DNA from: Pseudomonadota bacterium
Lineage (GTDB): Bacteria > Pseudomonadota > Gammaproteobacteria > Burkholderiales > Burkholderiaceae_C
Length of the DNA: 64,000 nucleotides
NCBI GenBank assembly: GCA_031119395.1
Contig: JAVHYA010000006.1
Location: 1 to 64,000 of the forward strand
Direction of reading: 5' to 3'
Position numbers and translations under genes: made by a program
Part shown: positions 25,444-33,713 of the stretch, in pieces
Layout of the letters: every line of letters begins with the position of its first letter
How positions within the stretch are numbered: the first letter of the stretch is position 1
Notes under the pieces: model-generated
What the model was told of the DNA's origin: nothing
Seen by the model: the letters and a program-made list of their open reading frames with translations, nothing else
Database searches by the model: none

Positions 25444-28400
25444 ATGACCACGCTGCCCTCCAGCCGTCGCGCCCTGGCCACCCTGTACGGGGTCGCGGTC
25501 CTGTTCGTGCTGATGGTGGTGCTGGCAGCCGGCGCGCTGTCCGCCGAGATGCGCCACCGCGCCCTCGACAACGCCGGCGGCCAGGTCACCCGCCACGTGG
25601 CCGCGGTGCAGGCCGCGCTCGATCGCAGCCTGCGCCGCGCCGATTCGCTGGTGGCGGACATGGCCGCCCGGGCCGACGGCGCCAGGCTGCCGCAGTCCGC
25701 AGGGCCTGCCGACCACGACGCGGTCGGCGCCCTGCTGCGCCACCAGGTCGGTCAGGATCCGATGGTCCGCCAGCTGGCCTACGTGGACGAGGATCTGCGC
25801 ATCGTCGCTTCCTCCAGCCAGCGGGCGCGTGGCCAACGCATCGACATGCCGGCCGACCTGGCGCACCGGCTGCGCCCCCAGCCCGACGCCACGCTGGTGA
25901 TCGACCCGCCGTCGGATCGCCGCGACGGCGCGTCCGCGGGCATCCACCTGGTACGGCGGCTGGTCCTCGCCGATGGCCGCGAGCTGCTCGCGGTGGCCGA
26001 GATACCGCTGGCCGCGCTCACGAAACTGCTGGAGGAGAGCGCGGAACCGCCGCGCATCGAAGTGGCCCTCGAGACCGCGGACGGCGTGCTGCTGGCCGGC
26101 CTGCCCGAACGCGACGGCCGGACGAGCCGCACGGCGAGCGTGCCGAGCGAGCGCGTCAGCGCCGATGGCGCGCCGCACCTGGCGCCCTCGCGCCTGGGCG
26201 GCCATGCCGCGGTGGTCGCGGCGCGGCCGGCATTCCATCGTCAGCTGCTGGTGACCGCCAGCCTGCCGCAGGCGCAGGTCCTGGCCGGTTGGGGCCGCGA
26301 TCGGCTGGCGGTTGCGGCGGGGGCGGCGGGCTTCCTCGCGATGATCCTCGCTGCGGCTGCGTTCTCCCATGTGCAGCTGCGCCGCCAGCGCCGCGATCGC
26401 CAGATCATCCTGCAGTCCAAGTTGAATCTGGACCAGGCCCTCGAATCGATGGTCGACGGCCTGGTCCTGCTCGATGCGCGCGACCGTGTCCTGGCCTGGA
26501 ACCGGCGTTTCGTCGAACTGTTTCCCTGGGCGGAGTCGGCCATCGCGCCGAACATGCCGTTTCGCCACCTGATCGAGATGACGCTCGTCCACCTGCGCGG
26601 CCACGGCCTGGACATCAGCCAGAACGCCTGGCTGGCCGGCGACCTGCGGCGAACGCGCAGCGTCCAGGACGAACAGGAACTGGCCCTGCCGGGCGGACGC
26701 ACCATCCTGGCCGTCAAGAGCCCGATGCCGGACGGGGGCGTCGTCTGCGTCTTCCGGGACACCACGGAGCGGCGCCAGCACATCGCGGATGTCGTCAAGG
26801 GCAAGGCCCAGCTGCAGGCCACGCTCGACGCGTTGCCCGACCAGCTGCTCGAGGTGGGCCTGGACGGACGGTGCTTCGACTTCCACTGCCCGCGCGGCGT
26901 GACCTCGGGCCTGCTGGTCGACCAGCCCGTGGGGCTCACGCTCGCGGAAGTGCTGCCGCCCGACGGCAACACCGAGGTGATGGCTGCACTGCGCGAAGCC
27001 TACGTCGCCGGCCGCTGCACCGGGCGCCAGTTCGAACGCCGCGCGTCGCAGGGCACGAGCTGGTTCGAGGCGTCCGTCTCGCGCAAGCCGGTGGGAGAAG
27101 GCGCCGATGCCCGCTTCATCGTCATCCTTCGCAACATCACCGAAACCAAGACCGCCACGCAGGAGATCGAGCATCTGGCGTTCTACGACACGCTCACCGG
27201 CCTGCCCAACCGCCGCCTGCTGCTGCACCGGCTGCAAGGCTGCGTCGACAACAACGCCCGGCACAACCGGCAGGGCGCCCTGCTCTTCCTGGACATCGAC
27301 GACTTCAAGCGGCTGAACGACGCCCATGGCCAGGCGGTGGGCGACGACATGCTGCGGCAGGTCGCCGCCCGCCTGCAGGGCGTGCTGCGCGAAGGCGGCA
27401 TGCTGGCGCGCCTGGCCGGCGACGAATTCGTGCTGATGCTCGAGAACCTGAGCCACGACCATGCGCTGGCGATGGTGCAGGCCCGCGCGCTCGCGGACAA
27501 CGCGCTGGCCCAGATGGCCGAGCCCTTCCGGCTCGCACGCATCGAATACCACAGCACATGCAGCATCGGCGTGTGCGTGTTCGACGGCAGCCGGCGCTCG
27601 ATCGAGGACCTGCTCAAGCAGGCCGACATCGCCATGTACTACGCCAAGCTGGGCGGCGGCCATGCGGTCCGGGTCTTCGAGCCGGCGATGAAGACGACCG
27701 TGACCGCGCGCGCAGCCCTGGACAGCGAGCTGCATGTGGCGCTGAAGAAGCGGCAGTTCGTGCTGCACTACCAGCCACAGGTGAACCACCTCGGACGCGT
27801 GGTCGGTGCCGAGGCACTGATCCGCTGGAACCATCCGATGCGCGGCATGGTGCCTCCTGCCGGCTTCATCGAGCCGGCCGAGCAGACCGGCCTGATCGTG
27901 CCGATCGGCCTGTGGGCCCTCGAGGAGGCCTGCGGCCAGCTCGAGCGCTGGGGCCACGACGCGCGGTATGCACACCTGACGATGTCGGTGAACGTGAGCG
28001 CCCGGCAGTTCCGCAAGGACGACTTCGCCGAGGAGGTCCGGCAGGTGCTGATACGCACGGGGTGCCAGCCCTCGCACCTGAAACTAGAATTGACCGAAAG
28101 CCTGCTGCACGACCAAGTGACGGAAACCATCAGCAAGATGAAGTCGCTCGCCGCCATTGGCATCCGCTTCTCGATGGACGATTTCGGTACCGGTTTCTCG
28201 TCGCTGTCGTACATGGCGCAGCTGCCGCTGCACCAGTTGAAGGTCGACAAGTTCTTCGTGCAGGGCATCGGCCAGAACCCCAAGATCGAACTGATCGTCC
28301 AGACCATCCTGGGCATGGCCGCCAACCTCGACCTCGAAGTGGTTGCCGAAGGCGTGGAAACCGAAGCGCAGCTGGCCTTCCTGCAGGCCCACGGCTGCAA

Positions 28401-28494
28401 GGTCAGCCAGGGCTACTATTTCGGCCGGCCGGAGCCGCTGTCCGACTTCGAGAGCCGATTCAGGGAGCTGACCTCGGGAGTCGCGCGTGGCTGA
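25444..28494 (+). CDS. Membrane PAS-GGDEF-EAL c-di-GMP turnover protein
   Basis: About 1016 aa. Membrane helix 1 (about 15-35), a periplasmic sensor domain of about 250 residues, membrane helix 2 (about 283-308), two PAS-type domains (about 326-440 and 452-568), a GGDEF domain (about 576-740) and an EAL domain (about 760-1010). The cyclase signature is AGDEF instead of GGDEF and no RxxD inhibitory site precedes it. The EAL side looks complete: EALIRW, ELTESLLHD, MDDFGTGFSS and the late EGVET motif. It is therefore more probably a phosphodiesterase with a weak or regulatory GGDEF. Start ATG 25444; the next gene overlaps by 8 nt. Confidence 0.9.
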   Translation: MTTLPSSRRALATLYGVAVLFVLMVVLAAGALSAEMRHRALDNAGGQVTRHVAAVQAALDRSLRRADSLVADMAARADGARLPQSAGPADHDAVGALLRHQVGQDPMVRQLAYVDEDLRIVASSSQRARGQRIDMPADLAHRLRPQPDATLVIDPPSDRRDGASAGIHLVRRLVLADGRELLAVAEIPLAALTKLLEESAEPPRIEVALETADGVLLAGLPERDGRTSRTASVPSERVSADGAPHLAPSRLGGHAAVVAARPAFHRQLLVTASLPQAQVLAGWGRDRLAVAAGAAGFLAMILAAAAFSHVQLRRQRRDRQIILQSKLNLDQALESMVDGLVLLDARDRVLAWNRRFVELFPWAESAIAPNMPFRHLIEMTLVHLRGHGLDISQNAWLAGDLRRTRSVQDEQELALPGGRTILAVKSPMPDGGVVCVFRDTTERRQHIADVVKGKAQLQATLDALPDQLLEVGLDGRCFDFHCPRGVTSGLLVDQPVGLTLAEVLPPDGNTEVMAALREAYVAGRCTGRQFERRASQGTSWFEASVSRKPVGEGADARFIVILRNITETKTATQEIEHLAFYDTLTGLPNRRLLLHRLQGCVDNNARHNRQGALLFLDIDDFKRLNDAHGQAVGDDMLRQVAARLQGVLREGGMLARLAGDEFVLMLENLSHDHALAMVQARALADNALAQMAEPFRLARIEYHSTCSIGVCVFDGSRRSIEDLLKQADIAMYYAKLGGGHAVRVFEPAMKTTVTARAALDSELHVALKKRQFVLHYQPQVNHLGRVVGAEALIRWNHPMRGMVPPAGFIEPAEQTGLIVPIGLWALEEACGQLERWGHDARYAHLTMSVNVSARQFRKDDFAEEVRQVLIRTGCQPSHLKLELTESLLHDQVTETISKMKSLAAIGIRFSMDDFGTGFSSLSYMAQLPLHQLKVDKFFVQGIGQNPKIELIVQTILGMAANLDLEVVAEGVETEAQLAFLQAHGCKVSQGYYFGRPEPLSDFESRFRELTSGVARG

Positions 28495-30286
28495 GCACGG
28501 GGACGCCCCGGTCGGCGGCCAGGGCGCCCTGGCCACGCTGTCGGTCATGGCGCAGATGCTCGACGGCCTGTCGGTGGCGCTGTGCGCCTTCGATGCGCAG
28601 GATCGCACCCTGCTGTGGAACCGCAGCTTCGTCAGGTACTTCCCCGAGCACGCCCGCCACGTGCACGTGGGCGAGCCGTATGCCGACAACCTGCGGCGCT
28701 TCTACCGCGAACGACTCGACCCGAGCGAACAGCCGGCACTGGAACGCTACGTCCGGGCCGGCATCGAGCGCCACCGGACGCAGCAGGCCCCCTTCTCGTT
28801 CGAGCACCGCGGCCGGCATCTGACCGTGTCGTCCCTGAGCCTGCCCGACGGCACGCGCGTACGCATGTGGCGCGAGGACGTGCCGTCGCTGCCGGTACCC
28901 GCCGACCCGGCCGAAGACGCGACCCTCGCGGCCGCGCTGGCGCCCATGGAGGCCTCGCTGCTCGACCATGTGGCCGACGGCGTCAGCGTCATCGACGCCA
29001 GCACCACCATCGTCTGGACCAATGAAGCCTTCCTGGCCATGTACGGCTTCGAAAGCCGCGAGGACGCCCTGGGCCTGACCTTCGCGGCGGCCTTCGCGCA
29101 CACCTGGCAGACGGAGGGCCCGCCGACGCAAGCAGCGCGCATGCACGACGGGCTGAGCGTGCTGCGCGACCAGTTGCGCTTTCCCGGTGCGGCCTTCGAG
29201 CTCGCGCTGCCGGGCGACCGCTGGAGCCGCGTGATCGCCAGGGTCGGCCTGCAGGGCAGGCATTTCCTCGTGCATGTCGACATCACCCTGCTCAAGCGCC
29301 AGCAGCACGAGCTGCTGGCCGCCGAAGCGCGGGCCAGGGAGAGCGAGGCCCAGCTCAATCGGAAATCGAGCATGCTGGAACTCACGCTGGAGCGCATGGA
29401 CCAGGGCCTGATGATGGTGAACGCCGACCAGGTCGTCGAGCTGTGCAACCGGCGCGCCATGGAACTGCTCGATCTGCCCGAAGCCCTGATGGCCTCGCGC
29501 CCGAGCTTCCAGCGCGTGCTGCAGTACCAGGTCGACCGCGGCGAGTTCGACCGCGCCGACCCGGCGGTCATGGGATTCATCAGCGCCGGGGGCATCCTGG
29601 CCCGGTCGCACAGCTACGAGCGCGAGCGCCCCGATGGCCGGGTCATCGAGATCCGGAGCGTGCCCCTCGATGGCGGCGGTCTCGTGCGCACCTACACCGA
29701 CATTTCCGAACGACGGGAGCAGGAGCGGCGCATCCGGTTCCTGGCGCGCCACGACGGGCTGACGGGCCTGATCAACCGCGAGGTCTTCCTCGAGCAGCTC
29801 GGCGAGGCCATGGAAGCGGCCAACGCCATCGCCGGCGGGCCCAGCGTCTGCTTCCTCGATCTCGACCGCTTCAAGAGCATCAACGACTCCCACGGCCACG
29901 CCGTCGGCGACCAGATCCTGATCGAGGCGGCGTCGCGCATGACGTCCGTGGTCCGCGACCGCGGCGTGGTGGCGCGGCTGGGCGGCGACGAATTCGGCGT
30001 CCTGCTGGGCGCGACGGTCAACGCGCGGGCCGTGGCCCAGCAACTCTTCGAGGCCTTCCGCGCCACCGGCTGGCAGCATGCGGGCACCGTGCACGACGTG
30101 GCGGTGTCGATCGGGGTCGCCACCTTCCCGAACGGCGGCAGCGACGCCCATTCGCTGCTGCGCTCCGCCGATGCCGCGATGTACCTGGCCAAGGCCACCG
30201 GCGACGGACGCGGTGGCGTGCGCGTGTTCGGGGCCAGCGCGGCCTCGGCACTCCCGGTCGAGCTGCTGCCGCGGGCCCTTCCCTGA
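28487..30286 (+). CDS. Soluble multi-PAS diguanylate cyclase
   Basis: 599 aa without membrane segments. Three PAS-like domains are apparent: about 15-120 (LDGLSVALCAFDAQDRTLLWNRSF), 160-275 (DHVADGVSVIDASTTIVWTNEAF) and 300-410 (LERMDQGLMMVNADQVVELCN). A short helix links the second and third. A GGDEF domain covers about 420-590 with an intact GGDEF near residue 498 and FLDLDRFKSINDSHGH. No RxxD inhibitory site is seen five residues upstream of GGDEF. The start is a GTG overlapping the upstream stop, so it is translationally coupled to the EAL protein: a likely cyclase/phosphodiesterase pair. Confidence 0.92.
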   Translation: MAEHGDAPVGGQGALATLSVMAQMLDGLSVALCAFDAQDRTLLWNRSFVRYFPEHARHVHVGEPYADNLRRFYRERLDPSEQPALERYVRAGIERHRTQQAPFSFEHRGRHLTVSSLSLPDGTRVRMWREDVPSLPVPADPAEDATLAAALAPMEASLLDHVADGVSVIDASTTIVWTNEAFLAMYGFESREDALGLTFAAAFAHTWQTEGPPTQAARMHDGLSVLRDQLRFPGAAFELALPGDRWSRVIARVGLQGRHFLVHVDITLLKRQQHELLAAEARARESEAQLNRKSSMLELTLERMDQGLMMVNADQVVELCNRRAMELLDLPEALMASRPSFQRVLQYQVDRGEFDRADPAVMGFISAGGILARSHSYERERPDGRVIEIRSVPLDGGGLVRTYTDISERREQERRIRFLARHDGLTGLINREVFLEQLGEAMEAANAIAGGPSVCFLDLDRFKSINDSHGHAVGDQILIEAASRMTSVVRDRGVVARLGGDEFGVLLGATVNARAVAQQLFEAFRATGWQHAGTVHDVAVSIGVATFPNGGSDAHSLLRSADAAMYLAKATGDGRGGVRVFGASAASALPVELLPRALP

Positions 30287-30599
30287 ACGCGCCCGACCCG
30301 GGCGCCTGACGCGGGGACGGTCGGGCAGCCCCAGCAGCCTGGCCCGGGTCATCAAGTCCCACGCCCGCGTGTCAGGGGCCTGGACGTGGGTGCAAACCAA
30401 CATCCGGGGGCGTGGGGCTCGGCAAATTTCACATTTGTTAATTATCATTATCCGAAATACACATTTCTTGCGGCGCTGGCCCCCGCTGGCGCGATCCCGG
30501 CGAAATCAACGTGCCATCCCGCCTGTCCAGCCGAACACTGCCTGCCCCCCGTCCGAGCCGGACCGCCCCGCGCACCCGCGCAACCGCCAGGGGCGCCCC
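30287..30599. other. Intergenic stretch with an AT-rich promoter island
   Basis: 313 bases between the cyclase and the LuxR-type regulator. The left half is GC-rich with a CCCACG/CGTGGG inverted pair (about 30358-30390). The right half contains a conspicuous AT-rich island at 30423-30470, unlike anything nearby. No gene is supported in it. Confidence 0.6.
30423..30463 (+). promoter_or_regulatory. AT-rich promoter region of the orphan regulator
   Basis: It contains the perfect inverted repeat CAAAT-ttcac-ATTTG and a TTGTTA-17-TACACA promoter-like pair. The segment CGAAATACACA at its end recurs exactly at 46841-46851 upstream of flhDC. The start codon is about 137 bases downstream. Confidence 0.4.
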
Positions 30600-31232
30600 A
30601 TGATCCATGTCATCACCTGCGACGCGCACGGGATCGTGCGGCGGGGCATCCGGGATGTGCTGTCCGAAGCGGTGGACATCCGCGTGACGGGCGAAGCCAG
30701 CGACGCCGCCGAACTCAAGGACGTCCTGCGCTCCACGCCCTGCGACGTTCTGATCCTCGAACTGGCGCTGCCGGGACGCGGCGGCCTGGACCTGCTGTCC
30801 GGCCTGGCGGACAGCGCTGCCCAGGTGAAGGTGCTGGTCTTCTCGATGCACCCGGAACGCGACTATGCGATCCGCTGCCTGCGCGCAGGCGCATACGGGT
30901 TCCTGAGCAAGACGAGCGACCCGCGGCGGCTGATCGCCGCGGTGCGCTCGGTCGCACGGGGCCAGAAACATGTCACGCGCGAATTGGCCCAGGTGCTGGC
31001 CGACAACATCGCCAAGCCTGCCTCGGACGAAGCGCCGCACCACGCCCTGTCGGACCGCGAGATGCAGACGCTGGTGCGCATCGCCTCGGGCAAGCGCCTG
31101 TCCGAGATCGCCGACGAATTCATGCTCAGTCCGAAGACGGTGAGCGTGTACCGCACGCGCGTGAGGGAGAAGCTCAACCTCCCGACCAACGCGGCGCTGA
31201 CCGCCTACGCCATCCGCAACCACCTCGTCTGA
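30600..31232 (+). CDS. NarL/LuxR-type response regulator with Glu at the phosphoacceptor site
   Basis: 210 aa, receiver (1-120) plus a LuxR-type helix-turn-helix (about 145-205: ALSDREMQTLVRIASGKRLSEIADEF, KTVSVYRTRVREKL). The receiver aligns as CDVLILELALPG, placing Glu54 where Asp is phosphorylated in active members. The acidic pocket is CD rather than DD. Ser82 and Lys104 are kept. Asp-to-Glu changes often mimic phosphorylation, so it may be constitutively active or phosphate-independent (inference). It has no kinase neighbour and lies 3 nt before the convergent fliR stop; its promoter shares an 11-mer with that of flhDC. Confidence 0.9.
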   Translation: MIHVITCDAHGIVRRGIRDVLSEAVDIRVTGEASDAAELKDVLRSTPCDVLILELALPGRGGLDLLSGLADSAAQVKVLVFSMHPERDYAIRCLRAGAYGFLSKTSDPRRLIAAVRSVARGQKHVTRELAQVLADNIAKPASDEAPHHALSDREMQTLVRIASGKRLSEIADEFMLSPKTVSVYRTRVREKLNLPTNAALTAYAIRNHLV

Positions 31233-31235
31233 GGG

Positions 31236-32006
31236 TCAGCGCGAGCCGGTGAACAGGCCGAGCAGCCGCTCCATCAGGGCGAGCAGCGGCTGCTCCATCA
31301 TCGGCAGCACCAGCGCCATGCCCGCCAGGCCGCTGGTCAGCGTGACCGGGAAGCCGATGGCGTAGATGTTCATCTGCGGCGCCACCCGCGAGATGACCCC
31401 CATCACCAGGTTGACGAACAGCAGCAGCGCAATCATCGGCAACGCGATCCACAGCGCGCTGGCGAACAGCTCCGCGCCCAGTTCGTGCAGCCGCAACCGC
31501 GCAAAGGCATCGAGCACCCCGACGCCGACCGGGAAGACCTCGAAGCTCTTGATGACGGCCATCAGCACCGTCAGGTGGCCGTTGATCACGATGAAGACGA
31601 GCATCGCGACATTGCCGAAGAAGCGGGAGACGGCGCTGGCCTGGGCGTTGCTGATCGGGTCGAAGAACGACGCGAAGTTCAGCCCCATCTGCAGTCCGAC
31701 CAGTTCGCCGGCGAACTCGACGGCGGCGAAGACCAGCCGTGCCGTGAAGCCGAGCGCCAGGCCGATGGCCACCTGCTGCACCAGCGCACCCAGGGCGAGC
31801 GCGTTGTCGAACGCAATGACGGGCTGGGCCCCGAGCGTGGCCTGCGCGCCGAGCGCGACCACGGCCGCCAGGCCGATGCGCGCGCGCACCGGGATGGCCC
31901 GCGAAGAGAAGACCGGTGCGGCGGTGAACAGCCCGAGCACCCGCAGGAAGGGCCACAGCCAGGGCGTGATCCACGCGGCCAGCTGCGCTTCGTCGAAGGT
32001 CAGCAC
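31236..32006 (-). CDS. fliR: Flagellar export gate protein FliR
   Basis: Integral membrane protein of 256 aa of the type III export gate (with FliP and FliQ). About six hydrophobic segments, with QMGLNFASFFDP as a family hallmark and NLVMGVISRVAPQMNIYAIGFP in the C-terminal half. The frame upstream of 32006 is not FliR-like and overlaps fliQ; a GTG at 32004-32006 gives MLTFDEAQLAAWITPWLWPFLRVL, which lines up with the normal FliR N-terminus. Last gene of the fliL-R operon, 14 nt after fliQ. Confidence 0.93.
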   Translation of the reverse strand: MLTFDEAQLAAWITPWLWPFLRVLGLFTAAPVFSSRAIPVRARIGLAAVVALGAQATLGAQPVIAFDNALALGALVQQVAIGLALGFTARLVFAAVEFAGELVGLQMGLNFASFFDPISNAQASAVSRFFGNVAMLVFIVINGHLTVLMAVIKSFEVFPVGVGVLDAFARLRLHELGAELFASALWIALPMIALLLFVNLVMGVISRVAPQMNIYAIGFPVTLTSGLAGMALVLPMMEQPLLALMERLLGLFTGSR

Positions 32007-32020
32007 GTCGCGGGCCGGGA

Positions 32021-32290
32021 CTAGGCGACCATCCGCGGGATCGACTCGATCATGCGACGCAGGTAGTCCACCAGCGTGGACAGCATCCACGGCCCGGCGA
32101 TCGCGAAGACCACCACGGCCGCGATCAGCTTGGGCACGAAGGCCAGCGTCGCCTCGTTGATCTGGGTGACCGCCTGGAAGATGCTCACGACCAGCCCGAC
32201 GACCAGCACCGCCAGCAGCACCGGCAGGGAGACCATCAGCAGCATGACCAGGGCATCGCGCCCCATGGAAAGAACAGTCTGCGCGTCCAT
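32021..32290 (-). CDS. fliQ: Flagellar export gate protein FliQ
   Basis: Small membrane protein of 89 aa, the expected length, with two helices (about 15-38 and 50-75). VLVVGLVVSIFQAVTQINEATLAFVPKL is the conserved core. Four copies assemble with FliP and FliR into the helical export gate. Seven nt separate it from fliP and 14 nt from fliR, consistent with one transcript. Confidence 0.95.
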   Translation of the reverse strand: MDAQTVLSMGRDALVMLLMVSLPVLLAVLVVGLVVSIFQAVTQINEATLAFVPKLIAAVVVFAIAGPWMLSTLVDYLRRMIESIPRMVA

Positions 32291-32297
32291 CCGGCCC

Positions 32298-33059
32298 TCA
32301 GGTGACGAAGCTGGCGGCCAGGGAGCCGAGCAGCAGGTTCCACCCGTCGGCCAGCACGAACAGCATCAGCTTGAACGGCAGCGCGACGAGCACGGGTGAC
32401 AGCATCATCATGCCCAGCGACATCAGCACGCTGGACACCACGATGTCGATCACCAGGAAGGGAATGAAGATCATGAAGCCGATCTGGAAGGCCGACTTGA
32501 GCTCGCTGGTGGCGAAGGCCGGAATGAGCACGCGCAGCGGCGCGGTCTCGGCGGTGACGTCCGCGGGCAGCTTGGCCAGCCTGGCGAACAGGGCGAAGTC
32601 GGACTGGCGCGTCTGCTTGAGCATGAAGTCGCGCATCGGTGCCTCGGCCCGCTGCGCCGCCGCCTCGAAGCTCAGCGACCCGTTGCTGTACGGCACGTAG
32701 GCATCCTGGTAGACGCGGTCGAGCGTCGGCCCCATGACGAACAGCGTGAGGAACAGCGAAAGGCCGACGATGACCTGGTTGGGCGGCGCGGACTGCGTGC
32801 CCAGCGCCTGGCGCAGCAGCGACAGCACGATGACGATCCGCGTGAAGCCGGTCATCATCAGCAGGATGGCCGGCAGGAACGACAGCGCGGTGAAGAAGAG
32901 CAGCGTCTGCACCGGCACCGAGTAGCTCGTGCCGCCGGGCGTGGAGCCGATCACCAGCGGCAGCTGCCCGGGTGCGGCCTGGGCCCAGGCAGGCGCGCCG
33001 GCCACGAGGGCGGCGCCGGCAACGGCCAGCGCGAGGATTCGTCGATCAGGGCTGGACAT
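32298..33059 (-). CDS. fliP: Flagellar export gate protein FliP
   Basis: 253 aa with a cleavable signal peptide (ending APAWAQA), then four helices. Typical segments are [32 protein letters not shown] and [40 protein letters not shown]. It forms the pentameric base of the export gate. The start overlaps fliO by 14 nt, as in many fli operons. Confidence 0.96.
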   Translation of the reverse strand: MSSPDRRILALAVAGAALVAGAPAWAQAAPGQLPLVIGSTPGGTSYSVPVQTLLFFTALSFLPAILLMMTGFTRIVIVLSLLRQALGTQSAPPNQVIVGLSLFLTLFVMGPTLDRVYQDAYVPYSNGSLSFEAAAQRAEAPMRDFMLKQTRQSDFALFARLAKLPADVTAETAPLRVLIPAFATSELKSAFQIGFMIFIPFLVIDIVVSSVLMSLGMMMLSPVLVALPFKLMLFVLADGWNLLLGSLAASFVT

Positions 33060-33327
33060 GCTCGCCCGCCGGTGCCGCCACGCTGTGCAGCATGCTGATC
33101 GATTGCGCGGTCACGCCCACGACCAGCCAGCAGCGCGCGCCCTCCGGGCCGACCTCGACGGTCATGATGCGCTGCTGCGGCCCCACGGCCAGCGCGGACA
33201 CCAGCCGGCAGGCCGGTCCCGAGGGGCCGAGCGGCAGCGCCCGCTTCTGCTGCAGGCGCCGGATGACCAGGGGTGCCGCCGCGATCAGGCAGATGAACAG
33301 AACGATGGTCAGGAGACTCTGGGTCAT
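33046..33327 (-). CDS. fliO: Flagellar protein FliO
   Basis: 93 aa with one N-terminal membrane helix (about 4-22) and a short basic, beta-rich cytoplasmic part containing [19 protein letters not shown], the FliO core. It assists FliP assembly. Short but within the range for betaproteobacterial FliO. It lies 20 nt after fliN and overlaps fliP. Confidence 0.88.
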   Translation of the reverse strand: MTQSLLTIVLFICLIAAAPLVIRRLQQKRALPLGPSGPACRLVSALAVGPQQRIMTVEVGPEGARCWLVVGVTAQSISMLHSVAAPAGEHVQP

Positions 33328-33347
33328 GGCAGGCCGTCGATGGCGCC

Positions 33348-33713
33348 TCAGCTCGCGCCGTTCATGCGCCGCAGCCGCTCCGAGGGCGTCACGACGTCGG
33401 TCAAGCGGATGCCGAAGCGGTTGTTGACCATGACCACTTCGCCCCGGGCCACCAGGTAGCCGTTGACCAGCACGTCCATCGGCTCGCCCGCGAGCGAGTC
33501 CAGCTCGATCACCGAGCCCTGCGCGAGCTGCAGCACGTGCTTGATCGGCACCTTCTTGCGGCCGAGCTCGACCGACAGCTGCACCGGGATGTCGAGCACC
33601 CGGCCGATATCCTGCACGGCCGCGGCCGCGCCACCGTCGGCAGCGGCCACGTCTTCGAGGGGTTGCGCCCAGGCAGCCTGCTCGGGCTGCAACGCGGATG
33701 AGTCAGTGGACAT
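33348..33713 (-). CDS. fliN: Flagellar motor switch protein FliN
   Basis: 121 aa, C-ring subunit. The C-terminal SpoA domain (about 45-120) shows VLDIPVQLSVELGRKKVPIKHVLQLAQGSVIELDSLAGEPMDVLVNG and GEVVMVNNRFGIRLTDVV. The ATG at 33711-33713 has GGAG six bases upstream; the TTG at 33725 is rejected. It overlaps the fliM stop by 11 nt. No CheY-binding EIDALL-like peptide is seen at its N-terminus either. Confidence 0.95.
   Translation of the reverse strand: MSTDSSALQPEQAAWAQPLEDVAAADGGAAAAVQDIGRVLDIPVQLSVELGRKKVPIKHVLQLAQGSVIELDSLAGEPMDVLVNGYLVARGEVVMVNNRFGIRLTDVVTPSERLRRMNGAS

Noticed and set aside
25431-28823. 1130-aa plus-strand ORF overlapping the GGDEF-EAL gene
   Set aside because: Different frame with Arg/Pro/Gly-rich composition and no domain; the other frame encodes PAS-GGDEF-EAL motifs.
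31236-32090. Long 284-aa version of FliR
   Set aside because: The extra N-terminus overlaps fliQ and does not resemble FliR; a GTG start at 32006 restores the family N-terminus.
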